Below are positions 8,521-16,356 of a DNA stretch of 31,539 bases, in pieces. The first letter of the stretch is position 1, and every line of letters starts with the position of its first letter. This stretch comes from a virus. The notes under the pieces were generated by a model. The model ran no database searches. It was not told where the DNA came from and saw only the letters and a list, made by a program, of their open reading frames with translations. Location of the stretch: the IMG/VR virus record IMGVR_UViG_3300042465_005323, positions 1 through 31,539 of that record; one strand, written 5' to 3'. The position numbers were made by a program, and so were the translations under genes.

Positions 8521-9895
8521 AAGACTTCGCGCAGCAGGTGAAAAGCGAGCGCAGAATCAATTTGTAGAACCACTGATTCCAGGCAGACCAGCATACGCAT
8601 CGCCAGCAGGCGTTGATGTTAATTCTGAAACTGCAATTCGTATGTCAACCGTATATGCCTGCGTTCGTTTGCTTGGCGATACAATCTCATCATTGCCACT
8701 AGGCGCTTATGTTCGCCGTGGTCGCAACCGTATTTCATATGTAAATGTTTATGGCGAAACTCCAACTTGGGTAAATAGTCCAAATCCAGAGACAACACGC
8801 CTTGAATTTTATGAACAAATCATTGCTTCACTTAACCTAGAAGGCAACGCCTTTATTCTTAAAGTTATGGATGAATTAGGCGATGTTGTTGAACTGTATT
8901 GCTTGAATCCACGCGATGTTTTAGTCGAGCGCCCAATACCAGGCGAGCCTGTTCGTTATCGTGTTCGTGATGCTGTCGGCAACTTCTCATTTAATCTTGA
9001 TGCAAACCAAATTGTTCACATCCCACTCTTTAGACTTCCTGGACAACTTCTAGGTCTTGGCCCAATTGGTGCAGCCCGTGTAACTCTTGGTTCTGCAATG
9101 GCCGCTGAAGTTTATGCTGCTTCATATTTCGGCAATGCTGCCAATCCTGGTGGCGTTATTGAAGCGCCAGGTGATATGACAGAAGAGCAGGTTTCAGACC
9201 TTGCTCGCGATTGGAATATCACGCACACTGGCCCATATAGAGCGGGCAAAATCGGCGTGTTAACTGGTGGAGCGTCTTTCAAGCCGCTCACACTAAACGC
9301 CGCCGATGCCCAGTTGCTTGAAGTCAGACGCTTCGGGGTTGAGGAAATAGCCCGCCTATTCCGCGTTCCTGTCTCGCTACTGGGCCACCCTGTTGCTGGC
9401 GCGATGTCATTTGCATCGGTTGAAGCGCAGAATTTATCATTCGTGCAACATTCATTACGCCCACTCTTAGAGCGAATTGAACAAGCACTTTCACCATTAC
9501 TTCCAGAGCCAGATGGATTCATCAAGTTTAATCTTGATGCCTTGCTTCGTGGCACAACAATTGAACGCTACGATGCTTACACCAAAGGACTTCGCGAAGG
9601 ATTCCTTTCACTAAATGATGTTCGCGCAGTTGAAGATTTATCACCACTAGGCGAAGCAGGCGACCAACATCGTGTGCCATTACAGAACATTGATGCTGCT
9701 GATGCTCCTGAAGTTGGAATGAAACTTCGCGCTGAAATCATTGCTCAACTTGTTCAAGTTGGTTTTGACCCACAGGCAGTTCTAAAGGCACTTGATATGC
9801 CATCAATCAAACACACTGGTGTTCCATCAACTCAATTGCAAGCAGTTTCAACAATTGACCCTGCATCTCCTGAAGCAGTTTATGAGGTTGAGTAA
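8507..9895 (+). CDS. Portal protein, HK97 family
   Basis: A 462-residue portal subunit, forming the dodecameric ring through which DNA enters and leaves the head. Hallmarks are the N-terminal ETAIRMSTVYACVRLLGDTISSLPLG, then PNPETTRLEFYEQIIASLNLEGNAF, the LRVP-like segment EIARLFRVPVSLLGH (about 283-297) and the SFVQHSLRPLLERIEQAL helix. Length is normal. It begins inside the end of the glycosyltransferase gene and ends with TAATG shared with the protease gene, so head genes are coupled from here. Confidence 0.94.
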   Translation: MSLSKRLRAAGEKRAQNQFVEPLIPGRPAYASPAGVDVNSETAIRMSTVYACVRLLGDTISSLPLGAYVRRGRNRISYVNVYGETPTWVNSPNPETTRLEFYEQIIASLNLEGNAFILKVMDELGDVVELYCLNPRDVLVERPIPGEPVRYRVRDAVGNFSFNLDANQIVHIPLFRLPGQLLGLGPIGAARVTLGSAMAAEVYAASYFGNAANPGGVIEAPGDMTEEQVSDLARDWNITHTGPYRAGKIGVLTGGASFKPLTLNAADAQLLEVRRFGVEEIARLFRVPVSLLGHPVAGAMSFASVEAQNLSFVQHSLRPLLERIEQALSPLLPEPDGFIKFNLDALLRGTTIERYDAYTKGLREGFLSLNDVRAVEDLSPLGEAGDQHRVPLQNIDAADAPEVGMKLRAEIIAQLVQVGFDPQAVLKALDMPSIKHTGVPSTQLQAVSTIDPASPEAVYEVE

Positions 9896-11589
9896 TGCCT
9901 TATTACATTTCAGAGAATCAAAGTGATTGTAATGGATGGGCGGCAGTAAAAGAAGAAGCAGATGGTTCATATACAACTATTGGTTGTCATAGCACAAAGC
10001 AAGATGCAATTGACCAGATGATTGCAATTTCAATTTCAGAAGATATGGAACCAGGTGGAGAAGTAGCAAAACGGGCTTTGCCTGATAATTACCGACCAGC
10101 ACTTGCTGACGATGTGCCTGAAGGTCGCGCTTGTGGAAATTGCTTCTTCTATAATGAAGCAAAACAAAACGAAGAAGGAACAAAGGCTTGGTGTGAGCGT
10201 TGGAATGATTATGTTGATGGCGCTTACTATTGCAACGTATGGCAAGCAGAAGAAGGCTCAAGACAAGTTGATTTGACTGCACCTTCTTTCATTCGTGCTA
10301 ACGCAGAGCGCGGTTTGAAATATCTAAGAGAAGGCTTTGGGGGAGATGGTTTGACTGATGGCACAAAGCGTGAAGCACGCGAGATGGCATCAGGAAGAAT
10401 TACAGAAAACAAGGTTCGCAAAATGGCACCTTGGTTTGCCCGTCATCAAGTTGATGGGCAAGCACCAAAGAACAGTGACCCTTCGCACGCTGAATATCCA
10501 GGAGCAGGATTAGTTGCCTGGCTTTTATGGGGCGGCGATTCCAACTTCAGTGATAGAACGCAAAATTGGGCGCAACGCAAAATTGATGCACTAGATGCTG
10601 AAGCCGATTCAAGGAGCAAAATGAAAAAGATAGAACGCCGCACATATGTGGTGCAGGATGTCGAAGCACGCCAAACAGAAGATGGCGTGATGCGTTTGTC
10701 GGGGTATGCAGCAGTTTTCAATGACGCTAGCGTGCCACTACCATTCAAAGAGAGAATCGCACCTGGTGCATTTCGCAAGACTTTAACTGAAATGCCAGAT
10801 GTCAGACTTCTTATCAACCACGAAGGTTTGCCTTTGGCTCGCACCAAGAATGGAACATTGAATTTAGTCGAAGATGACCGTGGCCTTCGCTTTGATGCAG
10901 AACTTGCAGATACCCAAGAAGCCCGTGACATTTATACTCTTGTTGAACGCGGCGATGTTGACCAGATGAGTTTTGCTTTCCGTGTTATCCGTCAAAATTG
11001 GAACAAAGATAAGAGCGAGCGCACATTGACCGAAGTATCACTTGCCGATGGCGATGTCTCAGTTGTCACCTACCCTGCCTATCCAACTACTACAGTTGAA
11101 GCCAGACAGAAGATTGCTCACGCTTTGGATGCCATCAAAGAAGGTCGCAAGTTAGATGAGGATTCCATCAAAGCCTTGCGTGACTATTTATCTGAATTAT
11201 TAGATATGCAAGATGAAGATGACGACGATGCCTCATACGATGATGAAGAAATTGAAGATGATTCTCTTCGCGCCGTTGATGTTGTTGGCGATTTCGTTTC
11301 GTGGGATTCATCAGGTGGCACCGCCCGTGGCCGCATCGTGCGCGTTGTGCGCGAAGGCACATTGCAGGTTCCAGAAACAGATTTTTCAATCAATGCTGAA
11401 GAAGATGACCCAGCCGTTTTGATTCGCTTATATCGCGAACTACGCGATGGCTATGTTGCAACAGATACTCTTGTTGGCCACAAGGCATCAACGCTAACTT
11501 CGATTGACCCATTACCAGAACCAAGCGAAGAAGCAGCACGCAAGATTTCTTTGCGCCTAGCAAAAGCATTGGTAGAAAACACAAAATAG
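9895..11589 (+). CDS. Multidomain prohead protease (Cys cluster + U35-like + Tudor-like)
   Basis: This 564-residue protein is much longer than a stand-alone prohead protease. Residues 1-55 are a small domain (GWAAVKEEADGSY, GCHSTKQDAIDQMIAI). Residues 73-116 hold four cysteines (80, 83, 100, 113) in a CGNCFFYN...YYCNVW pattern like high-potential iron-sulfur proteins. Residues 130-235 are a helical domain (MASGRITENKVRKMAPWF, GLVAWLLWGGD). Residues 244-405 are the HK97-type serine protease, with His309 in LLINHEG and Ser359 in DQMSFAF as likely catalytic residues. After an acidic linker, residues 460-540 form a small beta domain (GDFVSWDSSGGTARGRIVR) resembling HVA1/Tudor-like folds. It should mature the capsid; the extra domains are unexplained. 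Confidence 0.88.
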   Translation: MPYYISENQSDCNGWAAVKEEADGSYTTIGCHSTKQDAIDQMIAISISEDMEPGGEVAKRALPDNYRPALADDVPEGRACGNCFFYNEAKQNEEGTKAWCERWNDYVDGAYYCNVWQAEEGSRQVDLTAPSFIRANAERGLKYLREGFGGDGLTDGTKREAREMASGRITENKVRKMAPWFARHQVDGQAPKNSDPSHAEYPGAGLVAWLLWGGDSNFSDRTQNWAQRKIDALDAEADSRSKMKKIERRTYVVQDVEARQTEDGVMRLSGYAAVFNDASVPLPFKERIAPGAFRKTLTEMPDVRLLINHEGLPLARTKNGTLNLVEDDRGLRFDAELADTQEARDIYTLVERGDVDQMSFAFRVIRQNWNKDKSERTLTEVSLADGDVSVVTYPAYPTTTVEARQKIAHALDAIKEGRKLDEDSIKALRDYLSELLDMQDEDDDDASYDDEEIEDDSLRAVDVVGDFVSWDSSGGTARGRIVRVVREGTLQVPETDFSINAEEDDPAVLIRLYRELRDGYVATDTLVGHKASTLTSIDPLPEPSEEAARKISLRLAKALVENTK

Positions 11590-11592
11590 ATT

Positions 11593-11610
11593 TCTGCTCA
11601 TTCGAGCAGA
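11593..11610 (+). other. Short hairpin between protease and capsid genes
   Basis: A perfect 7-bp stem TCTGCTC/GAGCAGA with loop ATTC lies four bases after the protease stop. No T-run follows, so a classical intrinsic terminator is unlikely; RNA processing or mRNA stabilisation of the capsid transcript is possible. The rest of the 118-base gap holds the capsid ribosome binding site and an unused GTG-initiated extension. Confidence 0.5.
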
Positions 11611-11707
11611 TTACGAAGTCGGAGCGAGACTCACACCCGCAAGCGCCGTGAATTATCATCGCCACCACCTCGGAACCTTACAAACACTCACAAGGAGAAC
11701 TCAAACA

Positions 11708-13048
11708 ATGTCATATGTTGACAAAGTGATTGAGCGCCGTGATGCAGTGAAGGCTGAAATGGATGCAGTTCTTGAGGCAGTAGCCGCCGAGAACCGCACC
11801 GACCTCACAGCAGAGGAAACCGAAAAGGTTGATGCCCTCGTTGAAGAATCACGCTCGCTCGATGCAAAAATTGAGAAGTTAACTGCTCAGGCAGTTGCAG
11901 ATGCAAAGGCAGCAGAAGCACGTTCTGTTGTTGCAGAAGCACTACCAAAGGTTTCAACTTCAATCGTACGCGAAGAGCGTACATACCGCCCAGACAACGG
12001 AACTTCATTCGTCCGTGATGCATTCAATGCACAAGTTCGTGGCGATTACAGCGCACAAGAGCGCCTAGCACGTCATATGAAGGAAGAATCAGTTGAGCGT
12101 CGCGATGTTGATACATCAAACTTCGCTGGACTTGTTGTTCCACAATATCTAGTTGACCTAGCAGCACCTCTTGCTCGCGCAGGTCGCCCAACTGCTGACT
12201 TCGCAACAAACAAGATGGCACTTCCTGCCGCTGGTATGTCGCTAGAAATCAGCCGTATGACCACAGGTACATCAACAGCAATTCAGGAGACACAGAACAC
12301 TGCTGTTTCCGAAACAGACGCTGACGATACACTGCTCAGTGTTCCTGTAAGAACGATTGCTGGACAGCAAGACCTAAGTCGCCAGGCGATTGAAAGAGGA
12401 ACAGGCATTGACACATTTGTTGTTGCTGACCTAATCCGTTCTTGGCACACAACTCTTGATGCTCAGGTCCTAAATGGTTCTGGCAGCAATGGTCAGTTCA
12501 CAGGTATCCGCAACGCTGGTGGAACTGCAGTTACTTTCACTTCAACTGCTCCTACAGTTGCGCTACTTTATCCAAAGTTGGCCGACGCACTGCAATCTAT
12601 ACAAAGCAATGTGTTCACAACACCAACTCACTGGATTTTACACCCAAGACGCCTAGCATTTTTGTTAGCCGCAACTGATTCTTCAGGTCGTCCATTGGTA
12701 GTTCCTGCCGCTGGCGCACCACAGAATGCAGTATCAACTGGCGCAGGCGTTGCTCAGTACGCAAACTCAGGTTATCAACTACTTGGTCTGCCAATCATCA
12801 CAGATGCAAACGTGGGAACAACCTACGGCGCAGCAACCAACCAAGATGAAATTTATCTTGTTGATGCTCGCGAAATGCACCTATGGGAGCAACCAGGTTC
12901 ACCATTCTCACTCCGTTTTGATGCAACTGCCCCAGGCAGCCTAACCATCAAGACAGTTGTTTATGGGTTCTCTGCCTTCACTGCTCAGAGATATGCAAAA
13001 GCCGCTTCAATCATCAGCGGAACTGGCTTGACAGCACCAACCTTCTAG
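11708..13048 (+). CDS. Major capsid protein, HK97 fold
   Basis: A 446-residue capsid protein. Residues 1-110 are helical and charged (DKVIERRDAVKAEMDAV, AEETEKVDALVEESRSLDAKIEKL), matching the delta/scaffold domain removed by the prohead protease. The mature part starts around the SFVRDAF to VERRDVDT region and contains NFAGLVVPQYLVDLAAPLA, typical of the N-arm/E-loop region, and GNGxFTGI-like GSNGQFTGIRNAGG. The ATG at 11708 follows AAGGAGA with ten bases spacing; an in-frame GTG at 11648 has no comparable site. It is followed by a long inverted repeat. Confidence 0.95.
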   Translation: MSYVDKVIERRDAVKAEMDAVLEAVAAENRTDLTAEETEKVDALVEESRSLDAKIEKLTAQAVADAKAAEARSVVAEALPKVSTSIVREERTYRPDNGTSFVRDAFNAQVRGDYSAQERLARHMKEESVERRDVDTSNFAGLVVPQYLVDLAAPLARAGRPTADFATNKMALPAAGMSLEISRMTTGTSTAIQETQNTAVSETDADDTLLSVPVRTIAGQQDLSRQAIERGTGIDTFVVADLIRSWHTTLDAQVLNGSGSNGQFTGIRNAGGTAVTFTSTAPTVALLYPKLADALQSIQSNVFTTPTHWILHPRRLAFLLAATDSSGRPLVVPAAGAPQNAVSTGAGVAQYANSGYQLLGLPIITDANVGTTYGAATNQDEIYLVDAREMHLWEQPGSPFSLRFDATAPGSLTIKTVVYGFSAFTAQRYAKAASIISGTGLTAPTF

Positions 13049-13073
13049 TCTGAAGGAATAAATAAATAGTTGT

Positions 13074-13113
13074 GTAGGAGCAGGTGGGAATCCCCCGACT
13101 TGCCTGCTCCTAC
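13074..13113 (+). terminator. Long hairpin after the capsid gene
   Basis: An 11-bp perfect stem, GTAGGAGCAGG (13074-13084) with CCTGCTCCTAC (13103-13113), encloses an 18-base loop that itself contains GGG and CCC runs. It lies 25 bases past the capsid stop. No T-tract follows, so it may attenuate transcription only partly, or protect the 3' end of the highly expressed capsid mRNA and reduce expression of the glycosyltransferase downstream. Confidence 0.6.
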
Positions 13114-13123
13114 GCTTCATAAT

Positions 13124-13137
13124 GAATCGGGGGATTC
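13124..13137 (+). promoter_or_regulatory. Hairpin with ribosome binding site in the loop
   Basis: GAATC (13124-13128) and GATTC (13133-13137) pair around a GGGG loop that is the only ribosome-binding-like sequence for the ATG at 13139. A small five-pair stem directly before the start codon could modulate translation. The stem is weak, so this is tentative. Confidence 0.35.
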
Positions 13138-13138
13138 A

Positions 13139-13822
13139 ATGAAAACAGGACACAAAGTTTCAATCGGCGCCTGCGACCCAGGCACCGTCAATGCGGCGTG
13201 GGCATATCGAATGTTTCAACTTTGCCAAGACCGCCGTGACAGACTAGGGCCATTCGTCAGAATCAAAGGCTCTGGATTACTTTCCAAAATGCGCAATCGC
13301 GTAGTGAAAGCATTCTTAGAGAACACCGATTCTGATTGGTTGTTGATGATTGATGTGGATGAACAACTTTCCACAGAAGCATTTGATTTACTTATTCAAA
13401 CCGCTCACGATAAAGAGCGACCAGTTGTTTCCGCGCTAGTCTTTGCAGCATTTGATGCACACAAACATTTATACCCAAAGCCAGTGCCAGCAATTTTTCA
13501 AGATGCACCAGAAGGCTTTTTGCCTTTATTCAAATATGACCCGAATTCAGTATTTCAAATTGATGCTTGCGGGACTGGATGTCTCTTGATTCACCGAAAT
13601 GTGCTTGAAAAAATGCGTGAAGAAGCCGACCCAAATCAAGGCAAAGATTGGTGTTGGTTTTGGGATGGTCCAATTGATGGCAACTGGATTAGCGAAGATT
13701 TGCTGTTTTCACGCCGTGTAAGACAATTAGGCTTCCCGATACACGTTCACACAGGAGCCATTTTGCCACATCAAAAATCTTATTGGCTAGATGAAAGACA
13801 CCACCTATCGTGGAAAGAATAA
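13139..13822 (+). CDS. Glycosyltransferase, GT-A fold (GT2-like)
   Basis: This 227-residue protein has a GT-A type donor site: DSDWLLMIDVDEQL with the DVD metal-binding motif at residues 72-74. Downstream are the conserved-looking FQIDACGTGCLLIHR (about 139-153), WISEDLLFSRRVRQLGF (about 183-199) and His-rich HVHTGAILPH, matching catalytic and metal positions of small phage glycosyltransferases. The start is the ATG after GGGGGATTCA; a longer in-frame reading from 13070 runs through a hairpin and is rejected. It sits alone between capsid and connector genes, an unusual place for an enzyme and suggestive of a role acting on the virion, though that is inference. Confidence 0.8.
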   Translation: MKTGHKVSIGACDPGTVNAAWAYRMFQLCQDRRDRLGPFVRIKGSGLLSKMRNRVVKAFLENTDSDWLLMIDVDEQLSTEAFDLLIQTAHDKERPVVSALVFAAFDAHKHLYPKPVPAIFQDAPEGFLPLFKYDPNSVFQIDACGTGCLLIHRNVLEKMREEADPNQGKDWCWFWDGPIDGNWISEDLLFSRRVRQLGFPIHVHTGAILPHQKSYWLDERHHLSWKE

Positions 13823-13962
13823 AGTTTTGGCGGAAAGAAACCGCAACCGCAACGCCCGATTTAGAACGGGCAATTGCACCAAAGGCAGAGAAGAGGAAAA
13901 AGCGTGGCACTAACAAACGCCTACTGCACATTGTCAGACCTGAAAACATCTCTGGGGATTGA
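13810..13962 (+). CDS. Possible small basic protein (50 aa)
   Basis: A GTG-initiated 50-codon frame overlaps the end of the glycosyltransferase gene by 13 bases and the connector gene by 59. It encodes VERIKFWRKETATATPDLERAI, then a very basic APKAEKRKKRGTNKR segment. It is the only forward frame that covers the whole otherwise empty 13823-13903 gap without stops and has plausible codon use, but it lacks a strong ribosome binding site and its last third is buried in the connector gene. It could be a real basic morphogenesis protein or chance. Confidence 0.33.
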   Translation: MERIKFWRKETATATPDLERAIAPKAEKRKKRGTNKRLLHIVRPENISGD

Positions 13963-14512
13963 TGACATCCAAGATGATACTTCACTGGAAGCAGCAATTA
14001 TGGCTGCAAGCAGGATGGTTGATGACTACACAGGCAGATTCTTTTACAAAGATGGAACTACTGCTGCTCCAGTAACACGTTATTACACTGCCCAAGATTG
14101 GTGGACAACCAACATTGATGACACCTATTACATCAGTGAAATTGCCACAGATGATAATTTCAATCAGTTATACACAACCGTGTGGGCAACTTCTGATTAT
14201 ATGGTTGAGCCTGTGAATAACCCTCGCCGTGGATGGCCTTGGACTAGATTGCTTGCCATTGGTGCATACATCTTTCCTTACAACTTGCCACAATCAGTAA
14301 GAGTCAAAGCAGTTTGGGGTTGGTCTGCAATTCCAAATGAAGTTCAAATGGCAACCAAGATTCAAGCATCAAGACTCTTTGTGCGCCGTCAATCACCTTT
14401 CGGGATTGCTGGCAGTCCAGAGATTGGAACTGTTCGTCTAGGTTCTCGATTAGACCCAGATGTTGAAGTTCTACTTCGTCCATTCCGTAAAGTTTCCTGG
14501 ATGGCAAAATGA
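13904..14512 (+). CDS. Head-tail connector (gp6-like adaptor)
   Basis: This 202-residue protein begins with ALTNAYCTLSDLKTSLGIDD and has the helix TSLEAAIMAASRMVDDYTGRFFY, the classic start of HK97 gp6/SPP1 gp15-like adaptors that dock under the portal. It continues with a beta insert and the terminal helix IPNEVQMATKIQASRLFVRR. The start is a GTG at 13904 with AAGAGGA nine bases upstream; a TTG at 13874 would add ten unconvincing residues. The stop overlaps the next ATG by four bases (ATGA). Confidence 0.85.
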   Translation: MALTNAYCTLSDLKTSLGIDDIQDDTSLEAAIMAASRMVDDYTGRFFYKDGTTAAPVTRYYTAQDWWTTNIDDTYYISEIATDDNFNQLYTTVWATSDYMVEPVNNPRRGWPWTRLLAIGAYIFPYNLPQSVRVKAVWGWSAIPNEVQMATKIQASRLFVRRQSPFGIAGSPEIGTVRLGSRLDPDVEVLLRPFRKVSWMAK

Positions 14513-14916
14513 AACCCAGTTCCGTCCGTGATGGTCTTAAAAAGAATCTTCAAACCATCAAAGGTCTGCGTTGTTATGATTTAATTCCAGACCTGCCACA
14601 ACCGCCAGCAGCAGTTGTTGGTCAATTAGATTTCACTTTTGACTTAAACAACTCCCGTGGTTTAGACCAAGCCAATGTTGATGTTTATGTCATTGTTCAA
14701 CGCCACTCAGAGCGTTCGGCGCAGGATAACTTAGATAAGTACCTGCAAGGTTCTGGAGACTATTCCATTAAGGCAGCCATTGAGTCAGATTTGACTCTTG
14801 GTGGCGCCTGCAACACCTTGCGTGTTACTTCAGCCGAATCTGGAACTTTTATGGCTGGAGATGTGGAATTCATATCTTATCGCTATCGAATCACCGTATG
14901 GGGCCAAGGAGAATAA
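14509..14916 (+). CDS. Tail terminator-like protein
   Basis: A 135-residue alpha/beta protein directly after the connector and before the tail tube genes, where the tail terminator normally lies. It has a helical start (VRDGLKKNLQTIKGLRCYDLIPD), a central strand NVDVYVIVQRHSERSAQDNLDKYL and ends in paired strands ISYRYRITVWGQGE, like lambda gpU/HK97 gp10-region proteins that cap the tail and join it to the head. The family match is by architecture and synteny only. It overlaps the connector by four bases. Confidence 0.68.
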   Translation: MKPSSVRDGLKKNLQTIKGLRCYDLIPDLPQPPAAVVGQLDFTFDLNNSRGLDQANVDVYVIVQRHSERSAQDNLDKYLQGSGDYSIKAAIESDLTLGGACNTLRVTSAESGTFMAGDVEFISYRYRITVWGQGE

Positions 14917-15090
14917 ATGGGATACACAGTAAATTCTGACAGTTTTGCCTTGAAGAAAAAAGGCGAAGCAATAACAGAAAAAGAACTGCTTGAAGCAGGA
15001 TGCAATGTTGCGGCGTTAGTCGCAGGTGGTCATCTTGTGTCAGCACAAACCGCAAAAGCAGTACCGACACAAGAAGGAGAAACCAAATAA
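14917..15090 (+). CDS. Small hypothetical protein (57 aa)
   Basis: This 57-residue ORF starts immediately after the preceding stop (TAAATG), with CAAGGAGAATAA providing a good ribosome binding site, and ends in TAATG overlap with the next gene. The sequence begins MGYTVNSDSFALKKKGEAIT and includes KELLEAGCNVAALVAGGHLV, a compact two-helix-like protein. Similar short proteins occur between terminator and tail tube genes in actinophages; function is unknown. Confidence 0.75.
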   Translation: MGYTVNSDSFALKKKGEAITEKELLEAGCNVAALVAGGHLVSAQTAKAVPTQEGETK

Positions 15091-15503
15091 TGGCACGCAT
15101 AGTCTTAACAGATGTGTCAGTCGTGATAAATTCAGTAAATTTATCTGACCATATTGCAAGCGTCACGATTTCGACGTCCGAGGATGTAGTTGATACCAGT
15201 GCATTTAGTTCAACAATTGCTGCTGGCCGTACCCGCGTTGCGGGCCTTGCCGATAATTCGGTGACACTAGAGTTCCACCAGGATTTTGCAACATCCTCGG
15301 TTGAGCAAACAATTTACCCACTACTTGGCACACTAACCACTGTGGTTGTGAAGCCAACAAGTGATGCAGTATCTGCAAGCAATCCCTCTCTAAGTTTTTC
15401 AGCGCTTGTCTCAGAATGGCAAGAGTTGTCAGGCAGTGTGGGAGAATTGGCCACGGCATCCGTGACCTGGCCAATTTCAGGCGCAATTACAAAAGGAGTA
15501 TAA
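15090..15503 (+). CDS. Major tail tube-like protein, copy 1
   Basis: A 137-residue beta-rich protein starting MARIVLTDVSVVINSVNLSD. Strand pattern, TRVAGLADNSVTLEFHQDF, the SALVSEWQELSGSVGELATA segment and the C-terminal WPISGAITK fit a small phage tail tube subunit. The start is the ATG in the TAATG overlap, preceded by AAGGAGAAACC. The next gene is a close paralogue of the same length with about half the residues identical, so one may be tube and the other a variant tube or tail-tip subunit. Confidence 0.75.
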   Translation: MARIVLTDVSVVINSVNLSDHIASVTISTSEDVVDTSAFSSTIAAGRTRVAGLADNSVTLEFHQDFATSSVEQTIYPLLGTLTTVVVKPTSDAVSASNPSLSFSALVSEWQELSGSVGELATASVTWPISGAITKGV

Positions 15504-15506
15504 CTA

Positions 15507-15929
15507 ATGGCCCGCCTTGTTTTAACTGATGCATATGTCGTGCTTGCAAGCACCGACATCTCACAATACGTCACTTCGGTGACATTATCTTCGACACTAG
15601 ATGTCGTGGAAACCACTTCAATGGGTTCAACTTCCAGAACGCGTGTGGCTGGGCTCCGTGATAATCAAGTAGTTTTGGAATTTAACCAGGACTTCGCTTC
15701 TGGCGCTCTTGAAACATTGATTTATCCAAGCGATTCAACTACCAAAATTGGTACAGCAGTTGCGATGGAGATTCGTCCAACCAGCGCAGCAGTATCTACA
15801 ACCAATCCAAAATACACATTCTCAGCGTTGATTACAGAATGGCAATCAGTATCAGGCAGCATTGGCGAATTAGCCAGTGTCTCTGCATCCTGGCCTATCT
15901 CTGGAGCAATTACAAAAGCAACATCCTAA
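15507..15929 (+). CDS. Major tail tube-like protein, copy 2
   Basis: This 140-residue protein is the tandem paralogue of the preceding one. It shares MAR(I/L)VLTD, SVT(I/L)S, RTRVAGL, V(T/V)LEF(H/N)QDFA, TIYP/LIYP, FSAL(V/I)(S/T)EWQ, SGS(V/I)GELA and the terminal WPISGAITK, while loops differ (GRTRV versus MGSTSRTRV; an insertion near residue 75). It begins after AAAGGAGTATAACTA. Tape measure and chaperone genes follow, so it sits in the usual place of the major tail protein. Which copy forms the bulk of the tail cannot be told from sequence. Confidence 0.78.
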   Translation: MARLVLTDAYVVLASTDISQYVTSVTLSSTLDVVETTSMGSTSRTRVAGLRDNQVVLEFNQDFASGALETLIYPSDSTTKIGTAVAMEIRPTSAAVSTTNPKYTFSALITEWQSVSGSIGELASVSASWPISGAITKATS

Positions 15930-15949
15930 CAATATAAGGGGGAAATAAG

Positions 15950-16228
15950 ATGGATGGATTAGCAATAAAAGTAAAAACCGTTGATGGCAATGAGTCAGCA
16001 TATAAACTGACTCCACGCATCATCGTGGCTTTTGAACAGAACTTTGGTAAAGGACTACCCAAATTAATTGGGGAAGAACAAAAAATTGAACACATCTACT
16101 GGCTTGCTTGGAAAGCACAACAAGTCAATGGAGTGGTGGTCAAACCATTTGGTCCTGAATATCTGGATACAATTTTGAGCGCTGAATTGGATGCAGACCC
16201 AAATTTCGAATCCACCGCGAAAGCCTAA
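15950..16228 (+). CDS. Tail assembly chaperone, unshifted product (gpG-like)
   Basis: This 92-residue protein is the zero-frame product of the tail assembly chaperone gene, which coats the tape measure protein during tail assembly. It contains a short beta region (LAIKVKTVDGNESAYKLTPR) followed by helices (IEHIYWLAWKAQQVNG). It precedes the completion and tape measure genes. Its ribosome binding site is an AAGGGGG run. The end overlaps a second frame that continues a typical gpT-like domain (see the frameshift entries). Length is short compared with lambda gpG, but usual for small siphoviruses. Confidence 0.85.
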   Translation: MDGLAIKVKTVDGNESAYKLTPRIIVAFEQNFGKGLPKLIGEEQKIEHIYWLAWKAQQVNGVVVKPFGPEYLDTILSAELDADPNFESTAKA

Positions 16229-16356
16229 CTTACACGATAGCGGCAATTGCGGTGGAGACAGGCATTTCACCAATTGATTTGCTTGATGCCCCTGAAGGTA
16301 TCATTGAAGCAATTGGAATTTATTTGAAAGAGCGGGCAAAGAAAAATGGCGGATGA
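15950..16356 (+). CDS. Tail assembly chaperone, -1 frameshift fusion (gpGT-like)
   Basis: A -1 shift at CCCAAATTTC (16198-16207) bypasses the stop at 16226-16228 and continues in frame to 16356, giving a 135-residue fusion. The extension reads RESLTYTIAAIAVETGIS, then PIDLLDAPEGIIEAIGIY and a basic ERAKKNGG end. This is the well-known T-domain sequence of siphovirus tail chaperones, which would be untranslated otherwise because it has no start codon of its own. The fusion stop overlaps the next gene start (16346) by 11 bases. Confidence 0.85.
16198..16207 (+). promoter_or_regulatory. Double slippery site for -1 frameshifting
   Basis: CCCAAATTTC contains two overlapping X-XXY-YYZ heptamers in the right phase: C-CCA-AAT (16198-16204) and A-AAT-TTC (16201-16207). 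A shift on either gives the same junction, DPNF followed by RIHRESLTYT. The zero-frame stop lies 19 bases beyond. No strong downstream hairpin is obvious by eye. Confidence 0.82.

Noticed and set aside
13122-13142. Six-codon mini-ORF overlapping the glycosyltransferase start as ATGA
   Set aside because: Too short to distinguish from chance; no own ribosome site.
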